Shown here one piece after another: positions 1 through 11,404 of a DNA stretch of 64,000 nt (position 1 is its first letter; the number at the start of each line of letters is the position of its first letter). Source of the stretch: Cercophora sp. LCS_1 (taxonomy: Eukaryota > Ascomycota > Sordariomycetes > Sordariales > Lasiosphaeriaceae); NCBI GenBank assembly GCA_036250225.1, contig JAPZLL010000008.1, positions 1,116,001-1,180,000 of the forward strand, in the 5' to 3' direction. Under the pieces are notes generated by a model. That model saw nothing but the letters and a program-made list of their open reading frames with translations, was not told the DNA's origin and did not search any database. The translations under genes and the position numbers were made by a program.

Positions 1-723
1 GCTATGGTCGGCGATGTGTGATGCTTTCTCGGGGAAGGAGAATCGATGACAGAACAATCGGAAAACGGCACAGTCGAGAGAGAGAATCTTGGATCTTGGA
101 GCAGTCCTCAGTTGGGAACGATCGATCGTGTTCGGCCGTGCCAGCCCTGCTGCCCGGTTTATCGCTGTGTGTTATTGGCAGGGAAAGCTCCCTGTCGGAC
201 GGGACCTGCTGAAAATTGCAGATTTGCCCCACATCCAAAGGACGCGGAAGGAAGCGACAACCCAAACGCTCTGGATGTTGCGTCATTGGGAGGTATTGCA
301 GGGTCACTCCCGTGCGAGGACAAGCCTGGTTGATGTGTGGTGTGAGACCGCCAGATCGACGGCCAGAGGGCCGCCAGAATAAAAGGCCCTGACGCCGTGT
401 CGCCCGTGGCCAGAGTCTCTTCGAAACATTTTCATCAACCCACAAGCGCCCAACCGTCCCCGTCTGGTGGTCGCCGGTCCTCGTTGGGCTACTCCTGCCG
501 GTGGAGTAATTGCACGACGCGGTCTGAGCTGCCAATCGCACGCCCGATCCAGCCCTTATCCAGCCCTTGCGGTCCCCCCCTGCAACAGCTGTGCTCCCTG
601 CTTTTGCCCTCGACTTCCGCAGAAGCTGAGCTCGAGCTCTTTTCCTCCCTCTTCAGTTCCCCACACAAGCTTCGCAGATCAAACTCGACACAAAGACGTC
701 AGTCAACGCTGACAACCGCCAAC
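1..723. other. Upstream region of the CSC1 gene
   Basis: No gene is supported here. The last 150 bases are rich in pyrimidines (stretches of CT and CCTC around 590-680), as is common in fungal 5' leaders, and they run into a strong start context (CCAACATGGCC) at 724. Open frames on both strands in this stretch have erratic composition and no recognisable domain. Confidence 0.6.
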
Positions 724-3415
724 ATGGCCGACATTGATCCCAGCGACCTGGAGGACGTGAGGCCGGCCTCGCTGTCGGGTAAGTTACTCGAGACGGGTGC
801 AGGTGGCTGGTAGCTAACAGTGCAAAGGGTTCCTCTCGACGCTAGCCCCCGTTGCCATCATCTCGGCCGTCTACCTCGTCATCTTTTTGGTTCTACGCAT
901 GAGCCAGAGACGCTACTATGCACCCAGAACGTATCTTGGGAGTTTGAAGGAGAGTGAGCGCTCTCCAGCGTTACCAGGCGGGTTCCTAAACTGGGTTGGC
1001 GCCTTCTGGAAGATACCCGACGTCTACGCCCTCCAACACCAGTCCCTCGATGCCTTCCTGTACCTCCGCTACCTTCGCATCGCCACCATCATCTGCTTTG
1101 TTGGCGTGCTCATCACATGGCCCATCATGTTCCCCATCAATGCCACTGGCACCGGCGGCGCGCAACAGTTAGATATCCTGTCGTACTCCAACATCAACCC
1201 GGAGACGCAAAAGAACCGCTACTATGCGCACGCCTTTGTGAGCTGGGCCTACCTCGGCTTCATCATGTACATGATCATGCGCGAGTGCATCTACTACATC
1301 AACCTTCGCCAGGCGTTCCTGCTCAGCCCTCTGTACTCTGAGCGCATATCCTCACGTACCGTCCTCTTCTCTTCGGTTCCCCAGGCCTATCTCGATGAAG
1401 CCAAGCTCCGCAAGGTCTTTGGCAAGTCCGTCAAGAGAGTGTGGATCACACACGACACCGAGAAGGTCGACGACTTGGTCGAGGAGCGCGACAAAGTGGC
1501 CATGCGTCTCGAAAAGGCCGAGATCAAGCTGATCAAGCTCGCAAACAAGAACCGCCAAGCTGCGATCAAGAAGGGCACGGCCACCGAGGCTGAGTCTGCC
1601 GAGATTCCTCTTGATGCCGAGTCTGGAAGCCTCGCTGCTCGCTGGGTCCCCGCTGGCAAGCGTCCAACCCATCGTCTTGGTCTGCTTGGTCTCGTCGGCA
1701 AGAAAGTCGATACCATCAACTGGTGCCGAACCGAGCTGGAGCGTCTCATCCCCGCTGCTGATGAAATCCAGAGCCAGTATCGCTCCGGAGCCTTCAAGAA
1801 GATCCCTGGCGTCTTTATTGAGTTCAGCACCCAGTCCGATGCTGAGGGTGCTGCTCAAGTCCTGGCCCACCACCAGGGTCTCCGGATGTCACCCAAGTAT
1901 ATCGGCGTCCGCCCTAGCGAGGTTATCTGGAAGTCCCTTTCCATTCCGTGGTGGCAGTTGGTTATCCGCCGCTATGTTGTGCTCGCTTTCATCGCCGCCC
2001 TGATCATTTTCTGGGCGATCCCGGTTGGTTTCGTGGGTATTCTCAGCAACATCAACAGTCTCACGTCCATCTCATGGCTGGCCTGGATCAACAAAATCCC
2101 GGCTGCCATTCTGGGCGTTATCACGGGTCTGTTGCCTGCGGTGTTGATGTCCATCCTCATGTCTTTGGTGCCTGTAATCATGCGTTTGTGCGCTAAGCTT
2201 GCCGGAGAGCCATCGCTGTCGCAGGTCGAGCTCTTCACGCAAAAAGCATACTTTGCCTTCCAGGTCATCCAGCTGTTCCTTATTACCACCATCGCTTCAG
2301 CTGCCACTGCCGTTGCCAAGCAGATTGTCGACAACCCGACAGATGCGCCCAGCATTCTGGCCAACAAGCTCCCGAGAGCCTCCAACATTTACATCTCGTA
2401 CTTTATTGTTCAGGGCTTGACCATCGCCACTGGTGTTCTCACCCAGGTTGTGGGCTTTGTTGTCTTTAAGATTCTGTACAAGTTCCTCGCCTCGACCCCC
2501 CGCGCCATGTACCAGAAGTGGGCCACTCTCAGCGCCATTTCCTGGGGCAGCACTCTTCCCGTCTACACCAACATCATCGTCATTGGTAAGCCATCTTCAT
2601 GACCACGAATGACTGGTGCTAACCCATCATTAGCTATTGTATATGCGGGCATTGCTCCCCTGATGCTTGCCTGGGCCACCATTGCCATGGGCTTGTTTTA
2701 TCTTGCTTGGCGTTACAACATTTTCTTCGTCACCGACACGGAGGTTGACACCCGGGGTCTTATTTACCCCACGGCTCTAAAACAGCTCTTCACCGGTATC
2801 TACCTTGCCGAGGTCTGCATGATTGGTCTTTTTGGCGCCTCGACAGCTGCCGGCCCAGCCATCCTGATGGTCATCTTTTTGGTCTTCACCATCCTCTTCC
2901 ACATCAGCATGAACAACGCGCTCGACCCTCTGCTGTACAACCTCCCTCTGTCCCTGCTTGCAGAAGAGGAGACACGTCTTTTGGATCCTGAAGTGGGCAC
3001 CGGCGCCGATGACCATGTTCCTGCTGATGGTGAGAAGAAGGTGGCGTCCAACGGCGACAACTCCGTTGCCGTGCAAGATGCTCCCAAGAAGGGCAACTTC
3101 TTGGTCAAGTTCCTGAAGCCGTGGATCTACTCAGACTACCATCACCTGCGCACTCTTGTGCCACACAATATCACGCTTGACGCATACCCCGATGGGGTTG
3201 CTGACAACGCCTACTTCCCGCCGTCCGTGACGTCGCCGACGCCGCTTCTGTGGATCCCGGCGGATGCTGCTGGTGTATCGAAGCAGGAGATTGCGCACAC
3301 GAGCAAAGTGATCCCCATCACGGACGAGGGCTGCGAGTTGGACGAGAAGGGCAACATGGTGTGGGACACGGAGACTACCAGGCCTCCGGTGTGGGAGGAG
3401 AAGATTATCTACTAA
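724..3415 (+). CDS. CSC1/RSN1-family calcium-permeable stress-gated cation channel (OSCA/TMEM63 type)
   Basis: The protein is an integral membrane channel of the OSCA/TMEM63/CSC1 superfamily, whose members open on osmotic or mechanical stress. The model has three exons: 724-778, 828-2585 and 2634-3415. The introns are GTAAGT..AG and GTAAG..TAG, phases agree, and the product is 864 residues. An N-terminal transmembrane helix (about residues 21-41) leads into the conserved SQRRYYAPRTYLG segment and two further helices. A cytosolic PHM7_cyt-like region with Lys/Glu-rich helices follows at about 200-350. The channel core, roughly 380-690, has many hydrophobic helices including WLAWINKIPA and a segment typical of RSN1_7TM. 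The tail matches the fungal PHM7_ext/DUF3779 extension (NFLVKFLKPWIYSDYHHLR onward). The start lies in a near-perfect fungal context. Family assignment is firm; location (plasma membrane or internal membrane) is inferred. Confidence 0.93.
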
Positions 3416-4097
3416 GGAGTCGCATTGCATTGTTGGGGTTCTCTGTTGCAAAAGCTGTGGCTTGTGATGAGACGATAATGAGTTGGTTTGTGCTGGAAGC
3501 ATAGTTGCTATTTGTTGATACCCGTCGAGTCTGTCCGACTACTAGGTCAGGTTAGTCATGCTTGTTTAGGTAGCTGATGATAATGGTAAATAATGTCTAG
3601 GCCGTCAGTCAGTGATGTGAAGTATTTCAAGTGGTGAGTGCTGTTGGGAGCTGCAGGCATAGCCGAGATGATGATGTCCTTTGTTGCGTCTCGAGCCAGT
3701 ACTCCCGACACAATCATTTGCCCCCCGAGTTACTATCCCAGGCTAGACAACACCCGATGCCATTCACTGTCAAGTTCAGAATCGCCTACACATGTCAAGA
3801 CGATATTGACACCGGTTTATTACCTCGAAACTCAACGATTACCTCTCCCGCTACCAATAATTATTGGCGCTTGTGTTTCATCGACCTACAGAGACCCCAT
3901 CATCCCATTCCGATCCTCCTTGATCAAATCCGCTGCCTGTTCATCATCAAGTTAGCAACTCGTCGAAAACATCAAGTTTCATCAAGAGTCCCGAAAATAG
4001 GTGCCAAAAGAGGTGTTGTCAAAGAAGGGTCAAAACGGGCGCCAAAAAGGAGTATCAACAGTCGAAAGGGAAACAACGCTAAGCAAAAAGGGGCTTA
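3416..4097. other. Convergent intergenic region between CSC1 and GMC genes
   Basis: This stretch holds the 3' ends of two convergent genes. A plus-strand open frame of 169 codons crosses it, but it has low-quality composition and no domain. I see no RNA gene or repeat. Confidence 0.5.
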
Positions 4098-6620
4098 TCA
4101 CCGCTTCACATGGCATTGGTGTCAGATTGAGGGGAAGTAAAAAGAGGTTCGTCCAGGGTTCAGGTTGAAGAGGGGGTTGCCGAGTCGAAGAGGTGAGTCG
4201 GGTCAGGGAAGTGAGGGAGAAACAAAAAAAAAACGGAGACAAGACAAAACACAATACCTTTTCAGCAACCCCATAAACAACGGCCTGCAAATGCGCCGCC
4301 GGAATCACCGGCATCACACTCGCATCTACAACCCGCAGTCCGTCAACCCCATACACCCGCAGTCTTGCATCCACAACACCGCCCAAGTCAAGCGGCAGCA
4401 TCGCCGCCGTTCCACATGGGTGAAACTCCGTCTCTACATTCGCATGCACGGCCTCCAACAGCGCAGTCTCGTTCTGCGCGGTCACCGCGTCCCACGGTGC
4501 AGGAGGCGAGGGGACAAGGGCTTGCATTGCGTCCGTGCGAACGAGTTTATCGTTGAGTTGTAGCCCCGCGACGAGAACGTCGCAGTCTGTTGCGACGGAG
4601 CAGTATTGCGGGTTGTAAACGATGTTTTGGGATGGGAGGGTGTTGTTTGCCAACAAATCGGGGCTGGCTGCGTGGATGTAGCCGCGCGAAAAGGGACGCA
4701 TGCCTGCTATGGTGAGGGTGCCGATGCTGTCGGCCATGATTTCGATGACACCGGTTGTGGGTCGTTGCAGGAGCCAGATGAGACGCCACTTTTGGATGTC
4801 GTAGCCTGCCAGGATGGTTGGGTCGGTTTCGGGTGTGTAAGGGGTTGAGTTAAGGTAGGCTGTTAGGATGGATCTGTAGTTGGAGGCTAGGATGTCGATG
4901 GTGGGAAAGGCGACGGTTGAGATGAGGGGTGATGTCCAGGGGCCTGTGTTGTTTGGTCCTGTTAGCGGTAGATGGAAATGGGGACGGCGATGGAGACATA
5001 CCGGTCCGGTTGGTGGTGTATTCTAGCTCTGCTTCCGCGAGAGCGTCGCCGGTGAGGTTGTTGGCGGTGAAAAGGCCTGGCTCTGCGTCTGTGGGCAGTT
5101 AGTTTGGCCGTTGAGAAGGGACAGAGACGCGCACAGTTGTAGAAACCGCTGACCATGGGGTGGTCTTGCAGGTTCTGGCCGACGCCGGGGAGTTTGACCT
5201 GGATGGGGACGCCGAGTTGTTGTAGGAGATCGGCCGGGCCAATTCCGGAGACTTGGAGCAGCGCCGGGGTAAAGATTGCGCCGGCGGCGAGGATGACTTC
5301 GCGCGTGCAGGTGATGTTTTGCCGTCCAGGAATGTCGGGGGAGGAAAACTATCTCGTCAGTTGTGTCACTACGACGTAGGTGGAGGAATCGAGGTAGGCA
5401 TATCCAAATCTTAGGGCTTTGTATGTACCCAGGCCTGTGAGTCTACCCTACAGGCATGGGGAAACTCCCCCAATGTCCAAGGCTCCTGGAGGTCAGGTAC
5501 CCACCAGGCTACCTAATATCCCGTCCGTTAGCAATCACAGGATAACTCTCACCTCAACTCCATATGGCCTTGGTCTAAGTCCAACCGGCGACTGCTTGAC
5601 ATTCGTACCAGGCTGCATCAAAATTCGACTAACAGTCTGCTGCGTGGCGAGGTGCAAGTTGGGCCGACTCAAAACCGAGTCCAAGTACGATCGTCTAGCA
5701 TCCGACCTCGACTGGTTCTGGGCCGACATGCTCGAAGGAACAATGGTGGCACCGATTGCTGCGCCGGCATTGAAATCGCCAGTCACTGCCATGCCGAGCG
5801 CCTCAGCTCCAAGAAGAAAGGGGTCTGATCGTGTCAGTTATGTCCGGGGACCGTGAGGGCCACATACGAGAGTGGTTATAGACAAATCGAGGGTACGAAA
5901 CCTGAAGAGGCCCGGAAGCTCCGTGGAGTGACAGGTCGGGGTTGATGGGTAGGACATCGGCCGTCTCAACGGGAGGATCTGCCGTGTAGTTTTCGCTCTA
6001 AACACCGTCAGCAATATTCCCTTAGCCAGTTCTCATCATACCTTGATAAAGTAAGGCAGCATCTTGTCCCAGCCCCAGCCTGGATTCCCAAATTTCTCCC
6101 AGGCATCATACTCGATACTGGCGCCACGGGTAAAGACAAGTCCGTTGACCACACTGCCACCCCCGACGACACGTCCTTGGTATATCCGACGACTACCGCC
6201 ATCGAGGAATTCTTGAGGGGCGCTGGTGATATTCCAGTCATACATGGGGATGCTGCCATGGCCCACAAGGCCCGGCACGGTAACCTTTTGTTCGGCGTCA
6301 TCCCTGCTTGTTTGTCAGTGCGGTCTTGTGGAAGGCAGGACCAACCTACAGTTCACCAGACTCGAGGATGAGAACAGTCACTATCGCAAGTTAGAGGGAG
6401 CGGGTTGACTCGAGTGGGTTGCCATACCATTTGAGTCTTCAGTGAGTCTGTTGGCCACGACCAAGCCGGAGAGGCCGCCACCCACAATGATGTAGTCGTA
6501 TGAGGGCAGGAGATGGTCGGTAAAGTTGTTAGGATGCAGGTAGGTGGCATGCGTGGCTCCAAAGAGTGATGAGAAAAGTATGGCAGCGAGCAGAGCGAAG
6601 AAGCTCATGGTAACGCGCAT
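4098..6620 (-). CDS. Secreted GMC-family FAD oxidoreductase
   Basis: This is a glucose-methanol-choline oxidoreductase, a flavoprotein oxidising an alcohol, sugar or related substrate; the substrate cannot be read from the sequence. Exons on the minus strand: 6620-6428, 6380-6350, 6303-6042, 5997-5868, 5824-5553, 5348-5135, 5088-5002 and 4943-4258, all with consistent phases. A hydrophobic N-terminus (about residues 4-25) ending near THA looks like a signal peptide. The FAD-binding motif is VGGGLSG within YDYIIVGGG. The GMC signature near GGGSVVNGLVFTRG, the second signature GAIFTPALLQVSGIG, and the two C-terminal His motifs (HPCGTAAM and IPAAHLQAVVYG) are all present. About 625 residues are secure. 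The last few codons are not: after GVAEK a GTATTG donor appears, but no good acceptor lies nearby. A splice ending at 4104 would give one more residue and a stop at 4098; reading through would stop at 4030. Confidence 0.9.
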
Positions 6621-7235
6621 TTCTGCGAAGGAGGAGGTGAGTCTGCGTTGAAGCGATGCTCAAGAGGATGTTTGCAATGATAGATGAATGAGGATGAGGA
6701 TCAATGATGTTCTAATGTGGTTGTAGAAGAAAGCAACCTGTTCAGTTTGAAGAGGAACGTGTAGAGGAGTGGATGGATGGAAGAAAGGGGGTTGTGAGGA
6801 GGAGGAGGAGGAGGAGGAAGCAGCGGATGTGAAAGCAGGAAGTCGCCGTGCACCAGGTACATCTGCGAAAACTGTGCCATCTGCCAATTTACGCCCTTTA
6901 TAGCATTCTCAAGAGTCTTAGACGGGAGAGCAAGGCGTGCGCCGGACAAAGCTGCTCCCGTCAGGCATCGACACGCCATGTGCTCCTTCCCGAGTGGCCA
7001 TGATACCCTCAATATAGCCTTAACTCTGCAAACCATGCAAGGATCTCCTTGCAACGTCCCATCCATCCCACCAGAGACCGATTATCGGCGGTCTCCTCCA
7101 GTCAGTTACCGCATCGTGGTCAGTGTAGAGGTCAGTGTAGACAAGACACTGTCCCTGCGAGGCTGTGCTTCTTATAATACCATCCATAGAGTCTTCTCAA
7201 CTAACCAACTGCCAACAGGTTGTTTGCTTATGCCG
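6621..7235 (-). promoter_or_regulatory. Promoter region of the GMC gene
   Basis: This gap lies between the MFS gene's 3' end and the GMC start, so it carries the GMC promoter. A TATAAAG sequence on the minus strand at 6902-6896 lies about 280 bases before the ATG. A purine-rich (GGA)n stretch lies at about 6797-6822 on the plus strand, reading as a CCT-rich tract on the coding strand, which suits a fungal 5' leader. Confidence 0.4.
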
Positions 7236-9113
7236 TCACACCTTGGGACTGATTGCTGCTTTACCACCCAGAAGCGCTTCCTGGTGTGGAACAGGCGCAA
7301 CCTGCCCCTTTGGCTCAGCAGAGGTCGAATGACCTTGAGTCCCCAGTCTGACAAACGGCAAAAAGAGAAAGCTGGCTGCACTCAGTCCAATCGAGACCTG
7401 GAAAGCCTTGGCGTATGGCAGCATTGGATTTGCTAGTGCCTCGGTTGTCCCCTGCGACGTCGAAAACACGGCGGTCGAGATGCCTAGAGCAACAGCAGAC
7501 CCAAGTCGAAATATGGTGTTGAAGATGCCGCCGGCAAGAGCCTGCTGGTGAGACGGTAGGGATTGCATCACATACATCTGTGAGTTGTTAGCTTCTCTCA
7601 CCAACGCAGACCCTGTGTAACTGAGACTGACGTTTGCAACGTTGAACTGAAAGTCTGCTCCAACGACCGACAAGACCAGAGCCGGAAACACAAAGGCCCA
7701 ATACAGACTATCCGGTTGCATCAGCGAGTAGAGGACGTTGGAGGCGATGTAGCTGACTGAGCCTATGGCTATCAGCAGCGTGTTGTTGATCCGGTGTAGC
7801 ACCGACCCGGCGATGATGTTGTAGATCAGGCCTGCAACCGCTTGGGGGATTAGATGGACGGCGACTTGGAGGGGAGACAGCTTTTGGAGTTCCTGCATAA
7901 AGAAGGCAAGCCAAAAGTTGGACGATAGGAAGCCCATATATCCGGGGAGGCAAGAGAGGATGATCTGCCATTGTCAGCTGGGGACTCTTTCAAAGAGGGC
8001 ACATACAAAGGTAAAGTTCTTATCCCGCCAAATATGCGGCGGCATCAGCGGAAACTGATACACCCTCTCCCAAAACACAAACACGACAAGCAACGCCGCG
8101 CCAAGCACCAACATAGCAATAACATGCGCCGAAGCCCATCCATCCGTCGGTCCAAGTCTGTCATTAATTATCAGCTTCTGCCATCTCTCTTCATTCAAGG
8201 CAACTCACGTAATCCCAGCCGTCAAAACCCCCGTCCCAAAAATCGTCAACACAGTCCCTACACTATCAAACGTCCTCCCAAAAACCCTCAACCTCTCCCC
8301 TAGTTTCTGCCCCTCGGCGTACGCCTCCACCCTAGGAATCGTCCAAAAAGCCGCAAGTGTAAAAACGCACCAAATCACCGCAATCAACACAAACGACGCC
8401 CTCCACCCCCACACCCTAGCCGCAACCCCACTCAGTATACTCCCAAACACGAAACCCAACGGATTCCCCGCCCCAAAGGCCGAAAACGCCAAATTCTTCC
8501 TCTTGGACGGTCTGCCATAAGCAGCCCCCATAATCCCAATAGCAGGCGGCACCACCATCGCCGAACTCACACCGACCAATCCACAGACAATATCCATCCA
8601 GTACGCGTTTTGTGCGAAAGCAGCGAGTAAGGAAAAGGCGGAAAAGGAACCCATGCCTATGATGAAGGTGGGTTTGCGACCGAGTAAGTCGGCGAGCTGG
8701 CCGAGGCCGAGTTGGAACGCGCCGGCTGTTAGGGCGGTGGAGGCGGTGATCCAGCTGATTTCGCCTTGGGTCATGGAGAGGGAGTGGCCGATGGAGAGGG
8801 TAATGATTGCTGTGGCGCCTTGGAAGAAGGAGGAGGCCGCGGTGGCGTTGGTTGCTTGGAGGATGAAGAGAAGTTCGTGGAGGGTGGAGGGGAAGCAGAG
8901 GGGGCGGGGGCCGAAGGTTCCTCTTTTCGGGGTGGTCGAGTTGAGCTCCGGGTCGGAGGTCAAGACCGGGGCCGGATTCGGGACGGGAGAAGTGGGTGGG
9001 GCCGGCGATAGGGACGGAGGGAGTGGGGTTGACATCCCGAGCGAGGCGGGCCGGGTGGGGTCCGGGGTGTCATTGTCGGAGGATTGTGAGGGTTGGTCTT
9101 TGTCGTTGCTCAT
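7236..9113 (-). CDS. MFS transporter, DHA2 (drug:H+ antiporter 2) type
   Basis: This is a major facilitator that probably exports small molecules or ions. Exons on the minus strand: 9113-8209, 8157-8007, 7964-7632 and 7577-7236, giving 576 residues. The first 80 or so residues are Pro/Ser/Asp-rich and cytosolic. The hydrophobic core follows, with the MFS motif A (GQLADLLGRKPTF) and a motif-C-like glycine/proline segment (GAGNPLGFVFGSILSG) expected in antiporters. The arrangement most resembles the DHA2 group that includes yeast ATR1 and related exporters. The last intron (7631-7578) is exactly 54 nt and stop-free in frame, so it can be missed; removing it joins NVAN to MYVMQSLPSHQQ, the expected family sequence. 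The gene lies directly upstream of the GMC oxidoreductase on the same strand, which may point to a shared role. The substrate is unknown. Confidence 0.9.
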
Positions 9114-10299
9114 TTTCGACGAGTGGTAGCTTGGCCAAGTGGAATTTTTGCCGTCACGTCCAGGAATAGTTAGGGGTGAGGCGCATTTTAAGTTCAGTGC
9201 TGTTGCAGCAGGAGCGACCGATGGCGGATGTTGTCACCCCTGTTTTTCACTAGCTGCGGTTCGGACTCGGAGACCATTTTGCGGCTTCCGAGCCGGTTCG
9301 CTGACTATGGATTAATAATTCACGGCCGGGCCGAGAATGACACCTTTGGTTTTGAACATGGGCGACGCCCATGGGCTGATCGCGACCTGCCGTTTTGAGC
9401 GGTCTGGATCAATTGCATCATTGAGGACGGATATTTGCGCCAATTGAGGACAGTTTGCTCAAGAGGTCTCGCATTGATGCCGGCTCGGTTTTGGTGGCGT
9501 TGCGATCACTCGGAGGAGCTCGGAGCAAACTGGCGGGGCATCGACGGCCCGAACGACAGCGACCGTCAACGCCACCCTCCCGGGATATTTTGTAAATGGG
9601 CCATTTAACGAATATCTGTCCTCTGCACAATGATCTCAGGATTCGGGCCGCAGCTTCCAGTCGTCACGAGTTTACCTTGACACCTGCGAGGAAGGCCCTT
9701 AACATCCCACCACTGAACCCCGCGATGCGCCGATCCGCACCCGGAACAGTCAACACGAGCCCAGCCTTGAAGCTGCCAACCGCATTCTCACCAACCTCAA
9801 ACGGTCGATGAACATCCCAACAGCCTCGCCAAGCCTGTACCTTCGGTAACAACCGGGCCACCGTCCATGGTGTTGATGCCAACACCCACCCCAAGCATCA
9901 CCGCCAAGCCCCTTGCCTGCCGCCCCGACATCCCTCAACCACCCCCAGGCCCAACAACCCCCGGAAAATAACCCACGAGAGCCGTGAAGAGCCGCATCCT
10001 CAAACCCGTCTATGCCAATTCCAGTCACCGAGCGATATCACGGGAACAAGGTCTCCCCATGGGGCGCCAGAGGCGTCGTCCGCTAACCAATCGCGTGGCA
10101 TGGCCCGCGCGGGTTCTGCAGACGTCCTAGTTGCGTGGTGTCAAGGCATGGGGGTCGTTGTTGCACAGACTGGGAAGTGGAACGGGGTGGTTATAAGGGC
10201 ACGCGACGCCCGGGAACTGGGGTTGGGGGATGTCGTGTGGGTTTATCTTTTGGAGACGAGGGAGCACGACGTCACGATTACGCATTTGTCCCGCTCTCG
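9114..10299. other. Divergent intergenic region, no gene seen
   Basis: The region lies between the divergent MFS gene and the small plus-strand gene at 10.4 kb and should hold both promoters. Open frames on either strand (for example 9664-9894 and 9750-10028 on the minus strand) have no recognisable domain and implausible composition. I see no RNA gene. Confidence 0.5.
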
Positions 10300-10307
10300 G
10301 TATATAA
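10300..10307 (+). promoter_or_regulatory. TATA box of the small plus-strand gene
   Basis: GTATATAACC is a good TATA element, about 95 bases before the ATG at 10400. No ATG occurs between it and the following intron donor, so it fits a short leader with a 5'UTR intron. Confidence 0.5.
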
Positions 10308-10343
10308 CCACGACACTATCGACTTTGGGAATTGGTGAAAGCG

Positions 10344-10394
10344 GTAAGTCAACGGTGCTTTACCCCTTGAATTGACTCGACTAATGTCGTCAAG
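10344..10394 (+). other. Probable 5'UTR intron
   Basis: GTAAGT at 10344, a GACTAAT branch-point-like sequence and CAAG ending at 10394 make a 51-nt intron of the usual form. It ends five bases before the ATG of the small protein gene. Confidence 0.5.
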
Positions 10395-10399
10395 TGAGA

Positions 10400-10603
10400 A
10401 TGTCGTCCAACACACAAGACAAGCTCCCGCCTTTTGACCCGGCGCCGACGTCTTCCCAGCACGGACGGTCGGATAGCGTCCAGTCGACTTCGTCGTTTGG
10501 GAGTGTCGATGGGAGGGACAAGATGCATCCGGACTTGTTGAAGAAGGATACCGAGTGGTTTATGGCGAGGCTCGCGCGGTCGAGCTCGAACCCGTCGACG
10601 TGA
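10400..10603 (+). CDS. Small hypothetical protein (67 aa)
   Basis: This single-exon frame encodes 67 residues. The N-terminal half is Ser/Pro/Gln-rich and disordered. The C-terminal half holds an amphipathic, helix-prone segment (HPDLLKKDTEWFMARLARS) that looks more conserved. Support comes from its setting: a TATA box at 10300, a well-formed intron just before the ATG, and a clean stop. I do not recognise a family. There is no signal peptide or membrane segment. The codon composition is consistent with the neighbouring genes. Confidence 0.6.
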   Translation: MSSNTQDKLPPFDPAPTSSQHGRSDSVQSTSSFGSVDGRDKMHPDLLKKDTEWFMARLARSSSNPST

Positions 10604-11404
10604 TGTGTTCTGCGCGAGGGATGGATCTGGAATGTGGGACGTGGGAAATAGCAGGACGGTTGAAGGAAAGGGGGGGAGGATTGAAGGAGGGCATAAGGGA
10701 GGATATACCCAGATTGTCACTGCCCCTGTTTCGGGTCTCTGTTGGGGTCACGGTCAAGGTTACGGGACAAGGCTGCACGATTCATGATTGATGATTCTCC
10801 TGCTTCGTACTGGGATTTTGGTGTTGATTTATGGAGCAACTCGTCTGTTTTCGTAACAAAAATGGCAAGGCTATGAGTCTCTTGTGGTTAAGTCCTCAAC
10901 TGATTGCTCTAACTAAAGCCAAGTGGGCGGGAGATGCGCCCCCAAGGGTCTGGTCGCAGTAGATGGGAGTCGCAGTGCTCATTGTTCTGCCGGACCACCC
11001 TGAATACTTTGGATTGTCCTGGATATTCGTTGTCTAGGTAGTCTGCTCTTCCAAGCTTCGGAGCACTCACTGGAGTGTCGTCTTGGCAGAACCTGGAAGG
11101 CAACTGCGGCCTGCAATCAACCCAAGAAGCAGAGGGTGGAACCGGGGAGAAACAGCGGGGTAAATACAAGATCACATTGGCGCTACCTCGTATGTGTACT
11201 ACGTACCTCCGCTCATGACGCCATAAAATACCTGCTGTCCGGTAGGTGAGAAGGCTTGGTAGGGCCCCAAACCCCTGAGCTTCACCAGAAACCATCACCG
11301 CTCTACAATGGTCAGTGACCCGTATCAGCATCCAATTGCGATACTAACAGTCCGCTAAATTTATCTAAACCAACAACTTCTTGAAAGTGGGATTCCCTCA
11401 GTGC
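10604..11404. other. Convergent intergenic region, no gene seen
   Basis: It holds the 3' ends of the small plus-strand gene and of the minus-strand NLR pseudogene. The open frames present (for example 10909-11331 on the minus strand) have no recognisable domain. Confidence 0.5.

Noticed and set aside
2..541. 179-codon minus-strand open frame
   Set aside because: It lies in the upstream region of the CSC1 gene, has no domain and an irregular, Arg/Ser/Pro-heavy composition.
3631..4140. 169-codon plus-strand ORF between convergent genes
   Set aside because: It overlaps the GMC 3' end antisense and has no domain or plausible composition.
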